NCBI RefSeq assembly: GCF_003116095.1
Contig: NZ_LGRA01000021.1
Location: 998,794 to 1,062,793 of the forward strand
Length of the DNA: 64,000 bases
Direction: 5' to 3'
Source of the DNA: Azospirillum sp. TSO35-2
GTDB lineage: Bacteria > Pseudomonadota > Alphaproteobacteria > Azospirillales > Azospirillaceae
Made by a program: the position numbers and the translations under genes. Under the pieces are notes generated by a model. It saw only the letters and a list, made by a program, of their open reading frames with translations. It was not told the DNA's origin and did not search any database. Of this stretch, positions 8,616 through 16,829 are shown in pieces; position 1 is the first letter of the stretch; each line of letters starts with the position of its first letter.

Positions 8616-9908
8616 ATGGCGCACATCGTCGTCCTCGGGGCGGGCATCGGCGGCATTCCGATGGCCTACGAGATGAAGGACCTGCTGGGGCCGGGCGACC
8701 GGATCACCGTGGTCTCCAACACCGACTATTTCCAGTTCGTGCCGTCGAACCCCTGGGTGGCGGTGGGCTGGCGGTCGCGCGCCGACATCACGGTGCCGCT
8801 GGCCGAACCCTTCGCCCGCAAGAACATCGCCTTCAAGCCGGTCGGCTGCCGCCGCGTCCTGCCGGAGGAGAACGCGCTGGAACTGGGGGACGGCTCCCGC
8901 CTCGACTACGACTGGCTGGTGGTCGCCACCGGGCCGGAACTGGCCTTCGACGAGATCGAGGGCTTCGGGCCGGACCGCAACACCATCTCGATCTGCCACG
9001 TCGACCACGCGCTGGAGGCCGCCGCCAAGTGGGAGGCGTTCTGCCGCGACCCCGGCCCGCTGGTGATCGGCGCGGTGCAGGGCGCCTCCTGCTACGGCCC
9101 GGCCTATGAGTTCGCGATGATCTGCGACGCCGACCTGCGCCGCCGCAAGATCCGGCACAAGGTGCCGATGACCTTCGTCACCTCCGAACCCTATGTCGGC
9201 CATCTCGGGCTGGGCGGCGTGGGCGACACCAAGGGGCTGCTGGAATCGGCGCTGCGCGAGCGGCACATCAAGTGGGTGACCAACGCCCGCACCGACCGCT
9301 TCGACCCCGACGCCGTCCACGTCACCGAGTTCGGCGAGGACGGGCAGGAAAAGGCGCAGCACCGCATCGACAGCCGGCTGACCATGATGTTGCCGGCCTT
9401 CCGCGGCATCGCGGCGCTGCGCGGGGTGGAGGGGCTGGTCAACCCGCGCGGCTTCGTGCTGACCGACAAGCACCAGCGCAACCCGACCCACCGCAACGTC
9501 TTCGGCGTCGGCGTCTGCATCGCCATCCCGCCGGTGGAAAAGACCCCCGTCCCGGTCGGCGTGCCCAAGACCGGCTACATGATCGAAACGATGGTCACCG
9601 CCACCGCGCGCAACATCCGCGCCCTGCTCGACGGCCGGGCGCCGGCCGACGAGCCGACCTGGAACGCGCTGTGCCTCGCCGATTTCGGCGACAGCGGGGT
9701 GGCCTTCGTCGCCATGCCGCAGATCCCGCCGCGCAACGTCAATTGGGCGGCGCAGGGGCGCTGGGTCCACCTCGCCAAGGTCGGATTCGAACGCTACTTC
9801 CTGCGCAAGGTCCGCAAGGGCCTGAGCGAGCCCGGGTACGAGCGCTACGTCCTCAAGCTGCTCGGCCTCAAGCGGGTGCAGGACGGCGTGCCGATGCCGG
9901 TGCCGTGA
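8616..9908 (+). CDS. sqr: Sulfide:quinone oxidoreductase, type I
   Basis: A 430-residue FAD enzyme that oxidises sulfide at the membrane surface and feeds electrons to quinone. The N-terminal dinucleotide fold is VVLGAGIGGIP (residues 5-15). Three cysteines stand at 127 (SICHVD), 159 (GASCYGPAYEF) and 353 (NALCLADFG), the positions reported for the three catalytic cysteines of the Rhodobacter capsulatus enzyme. The C-terminal amphipathic region around GRWVHLAKVGFERYF is the expected membrane-anchoring part. The match to type I is therefore strong. The gene is preceded by an AT-rich palindrome and by the NIT-ANTAR regulator, and converges on the DUF2336 gene with only 7 bases between stops. 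Confidence 0.9.
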   Translation: MAHIVVLGAGIGGIPMAYEMKDLLGPGDRITVVSNTDYFQFVPSNPWVAVGWRSRADITVPLAEPFARKNIAFKPVGCRRVLPEENALELGDGSRLDYDWLVVATGPELAFDEIEGFGPDRNTISICHVDHALEAAAKWEAFCRDPGPLVIGAVQGASCYGPAYEFAMICDADLRRRKIRHKVPMTFVTSEPYVGHLGLGGVGDTKGLLESALRERHIKWVTNARTDRFDPDAVHVTEFGEDGQEKAQHRIDSRLTMMLPAFRGIAALRGVEGLVNPRGFVLTDKHQRNPTHRNVFGVGVCIAIPPVEKTPVPVGVPKTGYMIETMVTATARNIRALLDGRAPADEPTWNALCLADFGDSGVAFVAMPQIPPRNVNWAAQGRWVHLAKVGFERYFLRKVRKGLSEPGYERYVLKLLGLKRVQDGVPMPVP

Positions 9909-9915
9909 CCGCCCG

Positions 9916-11121
9916 TCAGTGCATGGTGCGCACCGGCGAGAAGGGCAGACCGGCTTGGTCCAGCGCGCGGTCGATCACCTCGTCGGACTTCTGGTCGAAC
10001 AGCTGCAGCAGCAGGTCGTCGACCATCCAGTCGTTGGTCGGGGTGCAGGCGGTGAACAGCTCGCTGATCACCTCCGCCTGGAAGTCCTCGCGTCCGGCGT
10101 CGGTACCCTCGTAATGCAGCCGCTTGACGACGCTGACCGCGACCTGGAAGGGCTGCAGCAGGCCGGGCGACACGCCGGCCTTCTTCAGCAGCGCCGCCAT
10201 GCCCAGCTCGCCATCGTCCCAGGCGAGGCGGCGGGCGTTCTCCACCGGGACGGCGGCGCGGGCGGCCATGCCGGCGGCGAACAGCGCCACGTCGCCGGCG
10301 CACAGCGCGCGGAACAGCAGCGCCGGGGTCAGCCGACGGTTGGCGTGCAGCCACTGGATCACCGCGTCGACGTCCTCGGCCCCGCGCAGCACCGGGCGCA
10401 GCATCCGCATCGTCGCGGCCTCCCGCCCATGCTCGACCAGCCGTTCGACGAGGTCGCGCGACAGGCCGTGCGCCGTCATCAGCGTCGTCCGCATCGATTC
10501 GGAGACGAAGGCGATCACCCGTTCGACCATCGCCAGCGACAGGCCGGGGCGGGTCGCCGCCGCCTCGCTGACCATGCGGACGCGGCCGAAGCGGTCGAGC
10601 GCCCGGCTGACCGCGCTCTCCGGCACCACGGCGCCGTCGTTGCGCAGCAGCGCCGTCACCGCGACGACGTTGCCGCGCTCGGCGATGGCGCCCGACACCC
10701 GCGCCGACACGGTGGCGCGGCTGGCCACCGCGACATGCTTGCCGGCGTCGGGGTCGGACAGCACGTCGAGCAGCAGGTCGTCGGTCAGGCTGGCGGCGTC
10801 GCGCAGGATGGGGAAGGCCACCCGCCCGACGTCGCGCACCAGCCGTTCGGCCAGATCCTCGGTCAGCAGCGGGCTGTTGCGGAGCTGCCAGGCCACCGCC
10901 TCGCGCACCGCGGTCTGGGCGTCGCCGGCGAAGCAATGGACGACCTCGATCGCCAGCGAGCGTTCGGCCGGGCTGAGCGCGCCGGCCTCCAGATCCTGGA
11001 ACAGCTTGCGCATCGTCTCGATCCGCGTTTCCGCGGTGGGGGAGGCGAGCAGCCGGTCCACATCCTGCGACGACAGCGCGCTGGGGAGAGGGGCGGGGGT
11101 GGGCAGGTCTGAGTTGGCCAT
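9916..11121 (-). CDS. DUF2336 domain protein
   Basis: A 401-residue alpha-helical protein of the DUF2336 type common in Rhodospirillales and Caulobacterales. Many short helical repeats can be read, for example LLTEDLAERLVRDVG, LLDVLSDPDAGKHVAVAS and AVIQWLHANRRLTPALLFRAL, so a HEAT-like solenoid is likely. There is no catalytic motif, signal peptide or membrane segment. I chose the ATG at 11121 because GGGTGA precedes it. An ATG at 11142 would overlap the upstream MarR gene as TGATG and add seven residues. The coupling to a MarR-type regulator suggests a regulatory or envelope-stress role, but the function is unknown. Confidence 0.8.
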   Translation of the reverse strand: MANSDLPTPAPLPSALSSQDVDRLLASPTAETRIETMRKLFQDLEAGALSPAERSLAIEVVHCFAGDAQTAVREAVAWQLRNSPLLTEDLAERLVRDVGRVAFPILRDAASLTDDLLLDVLSDPDAGKHVAVASRATVSARVSGAIAERGNVVAVTALLRNDGAVVPESAVSRALDRFGRVRMVSEAAATRPGLSLAMVERVIAFVSESMRTTLMTAHGLSRDLVERLVEHGREAATMRMLRPVLRGAEDVDAVIQWLHANRRLTPALLFRALCAGDVALFAAGMAARAAVPVENARRLAWDDGELGMAALLKKAGVSPGLLQPFQVAVSVVKRLHYEGTDAGREDFQAEVISELFTACTPTNDWMVDDLLLQLFDQKSDEVIDRALDQAGLPFSPVRTMH

Positions 11122-11141
11122 CGTGTCACCCGGTTTGGGCA

Positions 11142-11714
11142 TCAGTCGTAATCCAGGCAGGAGTAGCGGACCATGTCGCCCCACAGCCGGTCGAGCCGGC
11201 GCAGGGTGCGGTAGGCGGCCTTCAGGTCGCGGACCTCGGTGTCGTTGCGGACCAGCGCCTCGGCCTGAGCCTGCTCCATCCGGCGCAGGCCGTCCCACAG
11301 CTCCCGACCCTTGTCGGTCAGCTGCAGCCGGGCGGTGCGGCGGTCGCGCTGGTTGGCGGCGCGGTTGATGTAGCCGGCGTCGACCAGGATCTTCAGGCTG
11401 TAGGACGCGTTGGAGCCCAGGTAATAGCCGCGCTCCATCAGGTCGCGGACCGACAGCTCGTCCTCGCCGATCAGCATGACCATCAGGGCCTGGACCGGGC
11501 CGATGTCCTCGATGCCCTGCTTGGACAGCCCGACGCGCACGACGTCGAGATAGCGGCGGTGCATCCGCTCGATCAGGCGGGCCATGCCGTGGAAGTCGGC
11601 GAGATCCAGCTCCTCGCCGGCCTTGCCGCCGCTGCTCCCGGCCGCCACGCCGGTGTCCGCAGTCTCCGGCTCACTGCCGGGGGCCGTGTCATCGTCCCAG
11701 TTCAGATTGCTCAT
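11142..11714 (-). CDS. MarR-type winged-helix transcriptional regulator
   Basis: A 190-residue protein with an acidic, low-complexity N-terminal tail (about 35 residues), then a winged helix. The recognition region reads LGSNASYSLKILVDAGYI, with the wing RDRRTARLQLTDKG. The C-terminal helix carries the dimer interface. It resembles the alphaproteobacterial MarR subgroup that includes LdtR, which controls cell-envelope and stress genes. Its stop overlaps a possible start of the DUF2336 gene, so the two are probably co-transcribed. It could regulate this pair or galE, which lies upstream on the same strand with a gap of about 50 bases. Confidence 0.8.
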   Translation of the reverse strand: MSNLNWDDDTAPGSEPETADTGVAAGSSGGKAGEELDLADFHGMARLIERMHRRYLDVVRVGLSKQGIEDIGPVQALMVMLIGEDELSVRDLMERGYYLGSNASYSLKILVDAGYINRAANQRDRRTARLQLTDKGRELWDGLRRMEQAQAEALVRNDTEVRDLKAAYRTLRRLDRLWGDMVRYSCLDYD

Positions 11715-11763
11715 CGCCTTGCCAGTCCCGGCTGAACCATTGCCGCCATCCTCCTGCTGTTCC

Positions 11764-12777
11764 TCACTCCGCCGCGGCGGCCAGGCCGCGGAAACCCTGC
11801 GGGTGCGCCTGGCGCCAGGCCCAGGCGCTGCCGATGATGCTGTCCAGCCCGGGGAAGCGCGGCTGCCAACCCAGGTCGCGGCGGATGCGCTCCGACGAGG
11901 CGATCAGCGCCGGCAGGTCGCCGGGGCGGCGCGGGCCGATCTTCACCGGGATGCGGTGGCCGGTGATGCGCTCGGCCGCGTCAATCACCTCACGCACGCT
12001 GTAGCCGGTGCCGTTGCCCAGGTTGTAGCGGACCGACCGCCCGTCCAGCGCGTCGAGCACCCGCAGATGGGCGTCGGCAAGGTCGCAGACATGGATATAG
12101 TCACGCACACAGGTGCCGTCCGGCGTCTCGTAGTCGTCGCCGAAGATCTCGATGTGCGGGCGCTTGCCGGTCGCGGCGTCCAGCACCAGCGGGATCAGGT
12201 GGGTCTCCGGGCTGTGGTCCTCGCCCAGCTTGCCGTTGGGATGCGCGCCCGCCGCGTTGAAGTAGCGCAGGCAGGCGGAGCGCAGGCCGTGGCAGCGGTC
12301 GGCCCAGTGCAGCGCGCGTTCGATGATGAACTTCGATTCGCCGTAGGGGCTGCCGGGATCGACCGCCTCGTCCTCGTCGATCGGGATACGCTTGGGCGAG
12401 CCGAACAGGTTGGCGGTTGAGGAGAAGACCAGTTTGTTCACCCCGGCCTTTACCGCGGCGCGGATCAGGTTTAGTGAAGTGACGGTGTTGCCGTGCAGGT
12501 AGGCGTGCGGGTCGCGCATCGACTCTCCCACCACCGACAGGGCCGCGAAGTGGAACACCGCGTCGAAGCGCCACTGGCCGAAGACGCGGGCCAGCGCCGC
12601 CTCGTCGGCCAGATCGGCCTGGACGAAAGCCGCCTCGGGCGGAACGGCGGCGGCGTGGCCCTGGCGCAGATTGTCGAACACGACGACGCGGTGGCCGCGG
12701 TCGAGCAGTTCGGCCACGCAGTGGCTGCCGACGTAGCCGGCGCCGCCGGTGACCAGGATGGTCTTGGAATTGCTCAT
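11764..12777 (-). CDS. galE: UDP-glucose 4-epimerase
   Basis: A 337-residue short-chain dehydrogenase-family epimerase interconverting UDP-glucose and UDP-galactose for surface glycan synthesis. NAD binding is by TGGAGYVGSH near residues 8-17. The catalytic motif is SPYGESK (Tyr and Lys, near 145-150), and LRYFNAAGAHPNGKLGEDH is the substrate loop typical of GalE. The start at MSNSKTI is the family start; the frame is open another 38 codons upstream without homology. It is divergent from the type I secretion operon, and its product could feed sugar nucleotides to the glycosyltransferases downstream of that operon. Confidence 0.92.
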   Translation of the reverse strand: MSNSKTILVTGGAGYVGSHCVAELLDRGHRVVVFDNLRQGHAAAVPPEAAFVQADLADEAALARVFGQWRFDAVFHFAALSVVGESMRDPHAYLHGNTVTSLNLIRAAVKAGVNKLVFSSTANLFGSPKRIPIDEDEAVDPGSPYGESKFIIERALHWADRCHGLRSACLRYFNAAGAHPNGKLGEDHSPETHLIPLVLDAATGKRPHIEIFGDDYETPDGTCVRDYIHVCDLADAHLRVLDALDGRSVRYNLGNGTGYSVREVIDAAERITGHRIPVKIGPRRPGDLPALIASSERIRRDLGWQPRFPGLDSIIGSAWAWRQAHPQGFRGLAAAAE

Positions 12778-13299
12778 GGATTGGCTTCCTTGAACCGTCT
12801 CGTGGACCGCGCGCAGGCAGCGGTCGAATGGGTGGAAGGAATGGGGGCGGTTGCAGGCGCCGGTTGGGGGAACCGGGCCGCGGCAATGCATCGCGACGCA
12901 GCATGCCCGATAGTGGCGGTGTCTGACCAGATAGCCTCTATCACCACGCCGAACGGCCTAACGCCTTCGGCAAAGCGCAAAATTCCTGTTTCAGAACAAC
13001 GGATTGATCAGGCTTTGACACCCCTTTCGGCGCTGCTGGAAAGGGGTAGCGGCCGAAACTTGTCACACGTACCTAAAATACCCTCGTTGTAAAGATTAGG
13101 GGCACGGAGTCCGCGGGCGTTTCCCCCAACGCCCACGTCCTGGCTTCCCATACGCGGCCTGTCCGCGCCCGGCCCTTCCCCCCAGGCCGGCTTCCTGTCC
13201 CGCGTCGCCCGTCGCCGGCAGCTTTTTCTGTTTCCCGAATCCTGCACCCCGACTCCCGAAGGCCGCCACGGCGGCTGAAGCCTCCAGCGCGAAGGATCG
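12778..13299. promoter_or_regulatory. 522-base divergent control region between galE and the type I secretion genes
   Basis: No protein-coding frame here is convincing. The part from about 12,920 to 13,110 is much richer in A/T than the surroundings and should hold the promoters. It contains a TTGACA hexamer (13015-13020) followed at once by the inverted repeat at 13021-13046. No clear -10 hexamer at normal spacing was found. The remainder is GC-rich leader with no strong structure. Confidence 0.55.
13021..13046. promoter_or_regulatory. Inverted repeat upstream of the type I secretion operon
   Basis: Arms CCCCTTTC (13021-13028) and GAAAGGGG (13039-13046) pair perfectly around 10 bases, directly after TTGACA. 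The right arm continues as GAAAGGGGTAGC. The leader of the RTX gene carries a very similar GAAAGGGTAGC hairpin (16750-16772), which makes a shared control element possible. Confidence 0.4.
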
Positions 13300-15027
13300 A
13301 TGATGAGTTCCGTGGATCGGCCCCTGCTGACCCAAGCCTACCGGAAGATCGGCCGCGGCCTGCTGCTGGCCGGCGTGCTCAGCCTGTTCGTCAATGTCCT
13401 GATGCTGGTGGTGCCGCTGTTCACGATGCAGGTCTACGACCGCGTCATGAGCAGCCGCAGCCTCGAAACGCTGACGATGCTGGCGATCATCGCGGTTGGC
13501 GCGCTGGCGCTGTACGGCGCGCTGGACTTCATCCGCGCGCGCGCCTTCCTGGTGACCAGCGCCGTCGTGGCGCACCGCTTCAACGTGCCGGCGCTGGAGG
13601 CGGCGATCGTCGACGCGCTGGCCGGCGGCTCGCGCAACGCCGCCCAGACGATGCGCGACCTGAACGACCTGCGCGGCTTCATGACCAGCAGTGCGGTGAC
13701 CGCGCCGTTGGAACTGGCCTGGGCGCCGATCTTCCTCGGCATCCTGTTCCTGCTGCACCCGGTCTACGGCGTGCTGGCCATCGGCGCGGCCTTCCTGCTG
13801 ACGGTGATGGGCGTCCTGACCGATGCGCTGACCCGCCGCCCGATGGCGCAGGCGAACGAGGCGTCGGCCCGCGTCTTCACCGACATCGCCGGCGCCGTCC
13901 GCCACGCCGAGGCGATCGAGGCGATGGGCATGCTGCCGGCGCTGGCCCGGCGCTGGCAGGCGGCGCAGAGCGGCTCGGCGGGGATGATCGACCGCGGCGC
14001 CACCCTGTCGCGCGGCTTGGCCGCGGCCTCGCGCTCGCTGCGGCTGATGCTGCAGATCGGCGTGATCGCCGCCGGCGCCACGCTGGTGATCGACAATCTG
14101 GTGACGCCCGGCAGCATGATGGCCGCCGGTCTGATCACCGGCCGGCTGCTGCACCCGTTCGAACAGTTGGTCGACGGCTGGCGCCAATGGATCAAGGCGC
14201 TGGAGGCGCACCGCCGCATCCGCGACCTGCTGAACAACGGCACCACCGCGCGGTCGACCATGCCGCTGCCGCAGCCGCAGGGAACGCTGACCGTCGACCG
14301 CGTCAGCCATGTGCCCAACGGCCTCAACCGCCCGGTGCTGCGCAACGTCTCCTTCGCGGTGGAGGCGGGCGAGGTGCTGGGCATCATCGGTCCGTCGGGT
14401 GCCGGCAAGTCGACGCTGGCCCGCCTGCTGGTCGGCATCTGGCAACCGACCGCCGGCGGCATCTATCTGGACGGCAGCAGCACCTATCTGTGGGAGCGCG
14501 AGAGCTTCGGCAAATATGTCGGCTATGTGCCGCAATCGGTGGCGCTGCTCGACGGCACCATCGGCGAGAACATCGCGCGGATGGGCAACGCCGACCCGGC
14601 GGAGATCGTGCGGGCCGCGCGGCTGGCCGGCATCCACGAGATGATCGGCCGGCTGCCCTTCGGCTACGACACCGTCGTGGGCGAGAGCGCCTTTTCCCTG
14701 TCGGGCGGCCAGCGGCAGCGCATCGCGCTGGCCCGCGCGCTGTTCGGCCGTCCGCGCCTGCTGGTGCTGGACGAGCCGAACTCCAACCTCGACCACGAGG
14801 GCGAGCAGGCGCTGCTGGCCGCGGTCGCCAAGCTGCGGACGGAGGGCACCACCGTGGTGATGATCGCGCACCGCCCGTCCATCGTCTCGGTCGCCGACAA
14901 GCTGGTGGTGATGAAGGAGGGTGCCGTCGAGCATTTCGGCGCCCGCAGCGACGTCCTGAAACTGGTTCAGCCGGGCGCCGTGCCCGCCGGCGTCACCCGC
15001 CTCGTCCGCGCAGGAGAGCAACGATGA
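13300..15027 (+). CDS. Type I secretion system ABC transporter (PrtD type)
   Basis: A 575-residue inner-membrane ATPase with an N-terminal transmembrane half (about residues 20-310) and a C-terminal nucleotide-binding domain. Walker A is GPSGAGKST near 364, the signature LSGGQRQRIALARAL is near 466, and Walker B LLVLDEPNSNLD follows. There is no N-terminal C39 peptidase-like domain, so it belongs to the protease/lipase exporter (PrtD) type rather than the HlyB type. It powers export of C-terminally tagged proteins across both membranes. AAGGA precedes the start. The stop overlaps the membrane-fusion gene as ATGA. The nearby RTX protein is the obvious cargo. Confidence 0.9.
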   Translation: MMSSVDRPLLTQAYRKIGRGLLLAGVLSLFVNVLMLVVPLFTMQVYDRVMSSRSLETLTMLAIIAVGALALYGALDFIRARAFLVTSAVVAHRFNVPALEAAIVDALAGGSRNAAQTMRDLNDLRGFMTSSAVTAPLELAWAPIFLGILFLLHPVYGVLAIGAAFLLTVMGVLTDALTRRPMAQANEASARVFTDIAGAVRHAEAIEAMGMLPALARRWQAAQSGSAGMIDRGATLSRGLAAASRSLRLMLQIGVIAAGATLVIDNLVTPGSMMAAGLITGRLLHPFEQLVDGWRQWIKALEAHRRIRDLLNNGTTARSTMPLPQPQGTLTVDRVSHVPNGLNRPVLRNVSFAVEAGEVLGIIGPSGAGKSTLARLLVGIWQPTAGGIYLDGSSTYLWERESFGKYVGYVPQSVALLDGTIGENIARMGNADPAEIVRAARLAGIHEMIGRLPFGYDTVVGESAFSLSGGQRQRIALARALFGRPRLLVLDEPNSNLDHEGEQALLAAVAKLRTEGTTVVMIAHRPSIVSVADKLVVMKEGAVEHFGARSDVLKLVQPGAVPAGVTRLVRAGEQR

Positions 15028-16370
15028 CCAACACGCAGTCGCCGCCGGCCGTCTGGACCGCCACCATCGACGCCGTGCCGGCCGAACCGTCCTTGCGCAA
15101 CACCGCGCTGGCCGGCGCGCTGGCGGTGCTGGCCGGGTTCGGCGGCTTCCTGGTCTGGGGATTCACCGCCAGTCTGGACAGCGCGGCGCTGGCCGCCGGC
15201 ACGGTGATGGTGGAGAGCCACCGCAAGACCGTCTCTCACCTGGAAGGCGGCATTTTGCGCGACCTGCTGGTCAAGGACGGCGACTTGGTCCAGGCGGGTC
15301 AAGTGCTGCTGCGGATGGATTCGACGCAGAGCCGTGCCGTCGTATCGCAGTTGCAGGGGCAATATTGGACGGCGCTGGCCCGGCTGGGCCGGCTGCGCGC
15401 CGAACAGGCCGACGCGCCGAAGCCTCTGTTCGCCGCCGAGCTGCTGGCGGCGGTGCGCGACAACCCCGTCGCCGCCGAGGCGATGACGGTGGAGGAGCGG
15501 CTGTTCAACTCCCGCCGCGACAGCTACGAGGCGCAGCTCGGCATCCAGCGCAAGCAGATCTCCCAGTTGCGCAACGAGATCGTCGCGCTGGAGGCCCAGC
15601 GGGCCGCCACCGCCGACCGCCTGCGCTACACCGAGGATGAGCTGCGCGTCGTCCAGGAGCTGCTGGCCAAGGGGTACGAACGCAAGCCGCGGCTGCTGGA
15701 ACTCCAGCGCAACGTCGCCGATTCGCGCGGGCGGCTCGGCGAGCTGATGGCCAACAAGTCCAAGGCTGAACAGGCCATCGCCGCCGCCGAGCTGGAGATG
15801 ATCGACATCGGCAACACCCGCCGGTCGGAAGTCGGGACCGACCTCCAGACCGCGCAGGCCTCCGTTGCCGACCTGTCGGAACGACTGCGCAGCGCCGACG
15901 ATGTGCTGCTGCGCCAGGGCGTCACCGCGCCGCAGGCGGGCCGGGTCACCGGCTTGCGCTTCTTCACGCCGGGCGGCGTCATTCCGGCGGGTGCCGGCAT
16001 CCTCGACATCGTGCCGCAGGACGACGCCATGATCGTCGAGGCGCGGGTATCGACCAGCGACATCCAGAATGTCGAGATCGGCAGCCACGCCATGGTGAAG
16101 CTGACCGGCTACCGCCAGCGCACCGTGTTGCCGGTGCCGGGCGAGGTCGTCGCGCTGTCCGCCGACCAGCTGGTGGATGATCGCACCGGTGTGCCCTATT
16201 TCGCCGCCCGCATCGGTCTGGACGCCAAGGTTCTGGCGTCGATGGCGACGGTCGAGCTGCATCCGGGCATGCCGGCCGAGGTGATGATTCACGGCCACGC
16301 GCGGCGCGCCATCGACTATTTCCTGACGCCGCTGACCGACGGTCTTCAGAAAGCGTTCCGCGAGAAATAG
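15024..16370 (+). CDS. Type I secretion membrane-fusion protein (HlyD/PrtE family)
   Basis: A 448-residue periplasmic adaptor with one N-terminal membrane helix (about residues 27-47). The first half of a lipoyl-like domain contains the conserved stretch SHLEGGILRDLLVKDGDLV. A long coiled-coil hairpin follows (about 115-290), and then the second lipoyl/beta-barrel half with VTGLRFFTPGGVIPAG. The C-terminus ends in the family pattern around RRAIDYFLTPL. It joins the ABC protein to an outer-membrane TolC-like channel, which is not in this window. Start and stop overlap with the upstream gene as ATGA. A strong terminator follows, so the RTX gene has its own promoter. Confidence 0.92.
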   Translation: MTNTQSPPAVWTATIDAVPAEPSLRNTALAGALAVLAGFGGFLVWGFTASLDSAALAAGTVMVESHRKTVSHLEGGILRDLLVKDGDLVQAGQVLLRMDSTQSRAVVSQLQGQYWTALARLGRLRAEQADAPKPLFAAELLAAVRDNPVAAEAMTVEERLFNSRRDSYEAQLGIQRKQISQLRNEIVALEAQRAATADRLRYTEDELRVVQELLAKGYERKPRLLELQRNVADSRGRLGELMANKSKAEQAIAAAELEMIDIGNTRRSEVGTDLQTAQASVADLSERLRSADDVLLRQGVTAPQAGRVTGLRFFTPGGVIPAGAGILDIVPQDDAMIVEARVSTSDIQNVEIGSHAMVKLTGYRQRTVLPVPGEVVALSADQLVDDRTGVPYFAARIGLDAKVLASMATVELHPGMPAEVMIHGHARRAIDYFLTPLTDGLQKAFREK

Positions 16371-16464
16371 AGCGCGGAAACGGTTCCGCATCGGCCCTCC
16401 CCCGTTCGGGCCGGTGCGGTTTGGGGCGTTCCGCGGCATTCGTGCCCCGCAACGCTCCACGGAA

Positions 16465-16494
16465 GGGCCGGCGTCCCCCACGCCGGCCCTTTTG
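16465..16494 (+). terminator. Rho-independent terminator of the type I secretion operon
   Basis: A perfect GC-rich 10-base stem, GGGCCGGCGT (16465-16474) with ACGCCGGCCC (16480-16489), has a five-C loop. It is followed by TTTTGTGTGTG, about 95 bases after the membrane-fusion stop. It is a textbook intrinsic terminator. Confidence 0.88.
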
Positions 16495-16829
16495 TGTGTG
16501 AGAAGTTTTCAAATCGTTGAAATCGGCGTCCAGTTCCGTGACATTTTACGGATTAAAAGTCACGATTGTTTGGGCCCTCACCATTTTTTAAAACGGTAAC
16601 TGCATAGAAATTCGTAGCAATTCAAAACAACTGTCTTTTTGAAAATAAAGACAATGCAATTCTCTGCGAGAATCTTCAGTCTAGACTCAATTTTTTCTTC
16701 CAGAGTTCCGTTTTTTATCACACTATCCAGCCGTTAGTTCTAGGTACACCGAAAGGGTAGCTCACCCTTTCGAGCAAGGCCGAAAATGACGGCCCAAAAA
16801 TCCAATCACATCGCAAGGAGACACCTACG
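16495..16829 (+). promoter_or_regulatory. AT-rich 335-base leader and promoter region of the RTX gene
   Basis: This gap has no gene, and its base composition is strikingly A/T-rich compared with everything around it. It holds three perfect inverted repeats: TGTCTTT/AAAGACA (16632-16638 and 16647-16653), ATTCTC/GAGAAT (16659-16664 and 16668-16673), and CGAAAGGGT/ACCCTTTCG (16750-16758 and 16764-16772). The last is about 60 bases before the start codon and is likely in the messenger leader. The ribosome site is AAGGAG. The composition suggests strong or H-NS-like regulated expression, or DNA of foreign origin. Confidence 0.6.
16750..16772 (+). promoter_or_regulatory. Perfect 9-base hairpin in the RTX leader
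   Basis: CGAAAGGGT (16750-16758), loop AGCTC, ACCCTTTCG (16764-16772). There is no T tract, so termination is unlikely. It could be an operator, an RNA stability hairpin or a regulator site. Its GAAAGGGTAGC string resembles the right arm of the repeat at 13021-13046 upstream of the secretion genes. Confidence 0.45.

Noticed and set aside
12774..13247. Two small minus-strand frames (68 and 79 codons) in the galE-type I secretion gap
   Set aside because: They lack ribosome sites and domain-like composition, and they cover the A/T-rich promoter zone.
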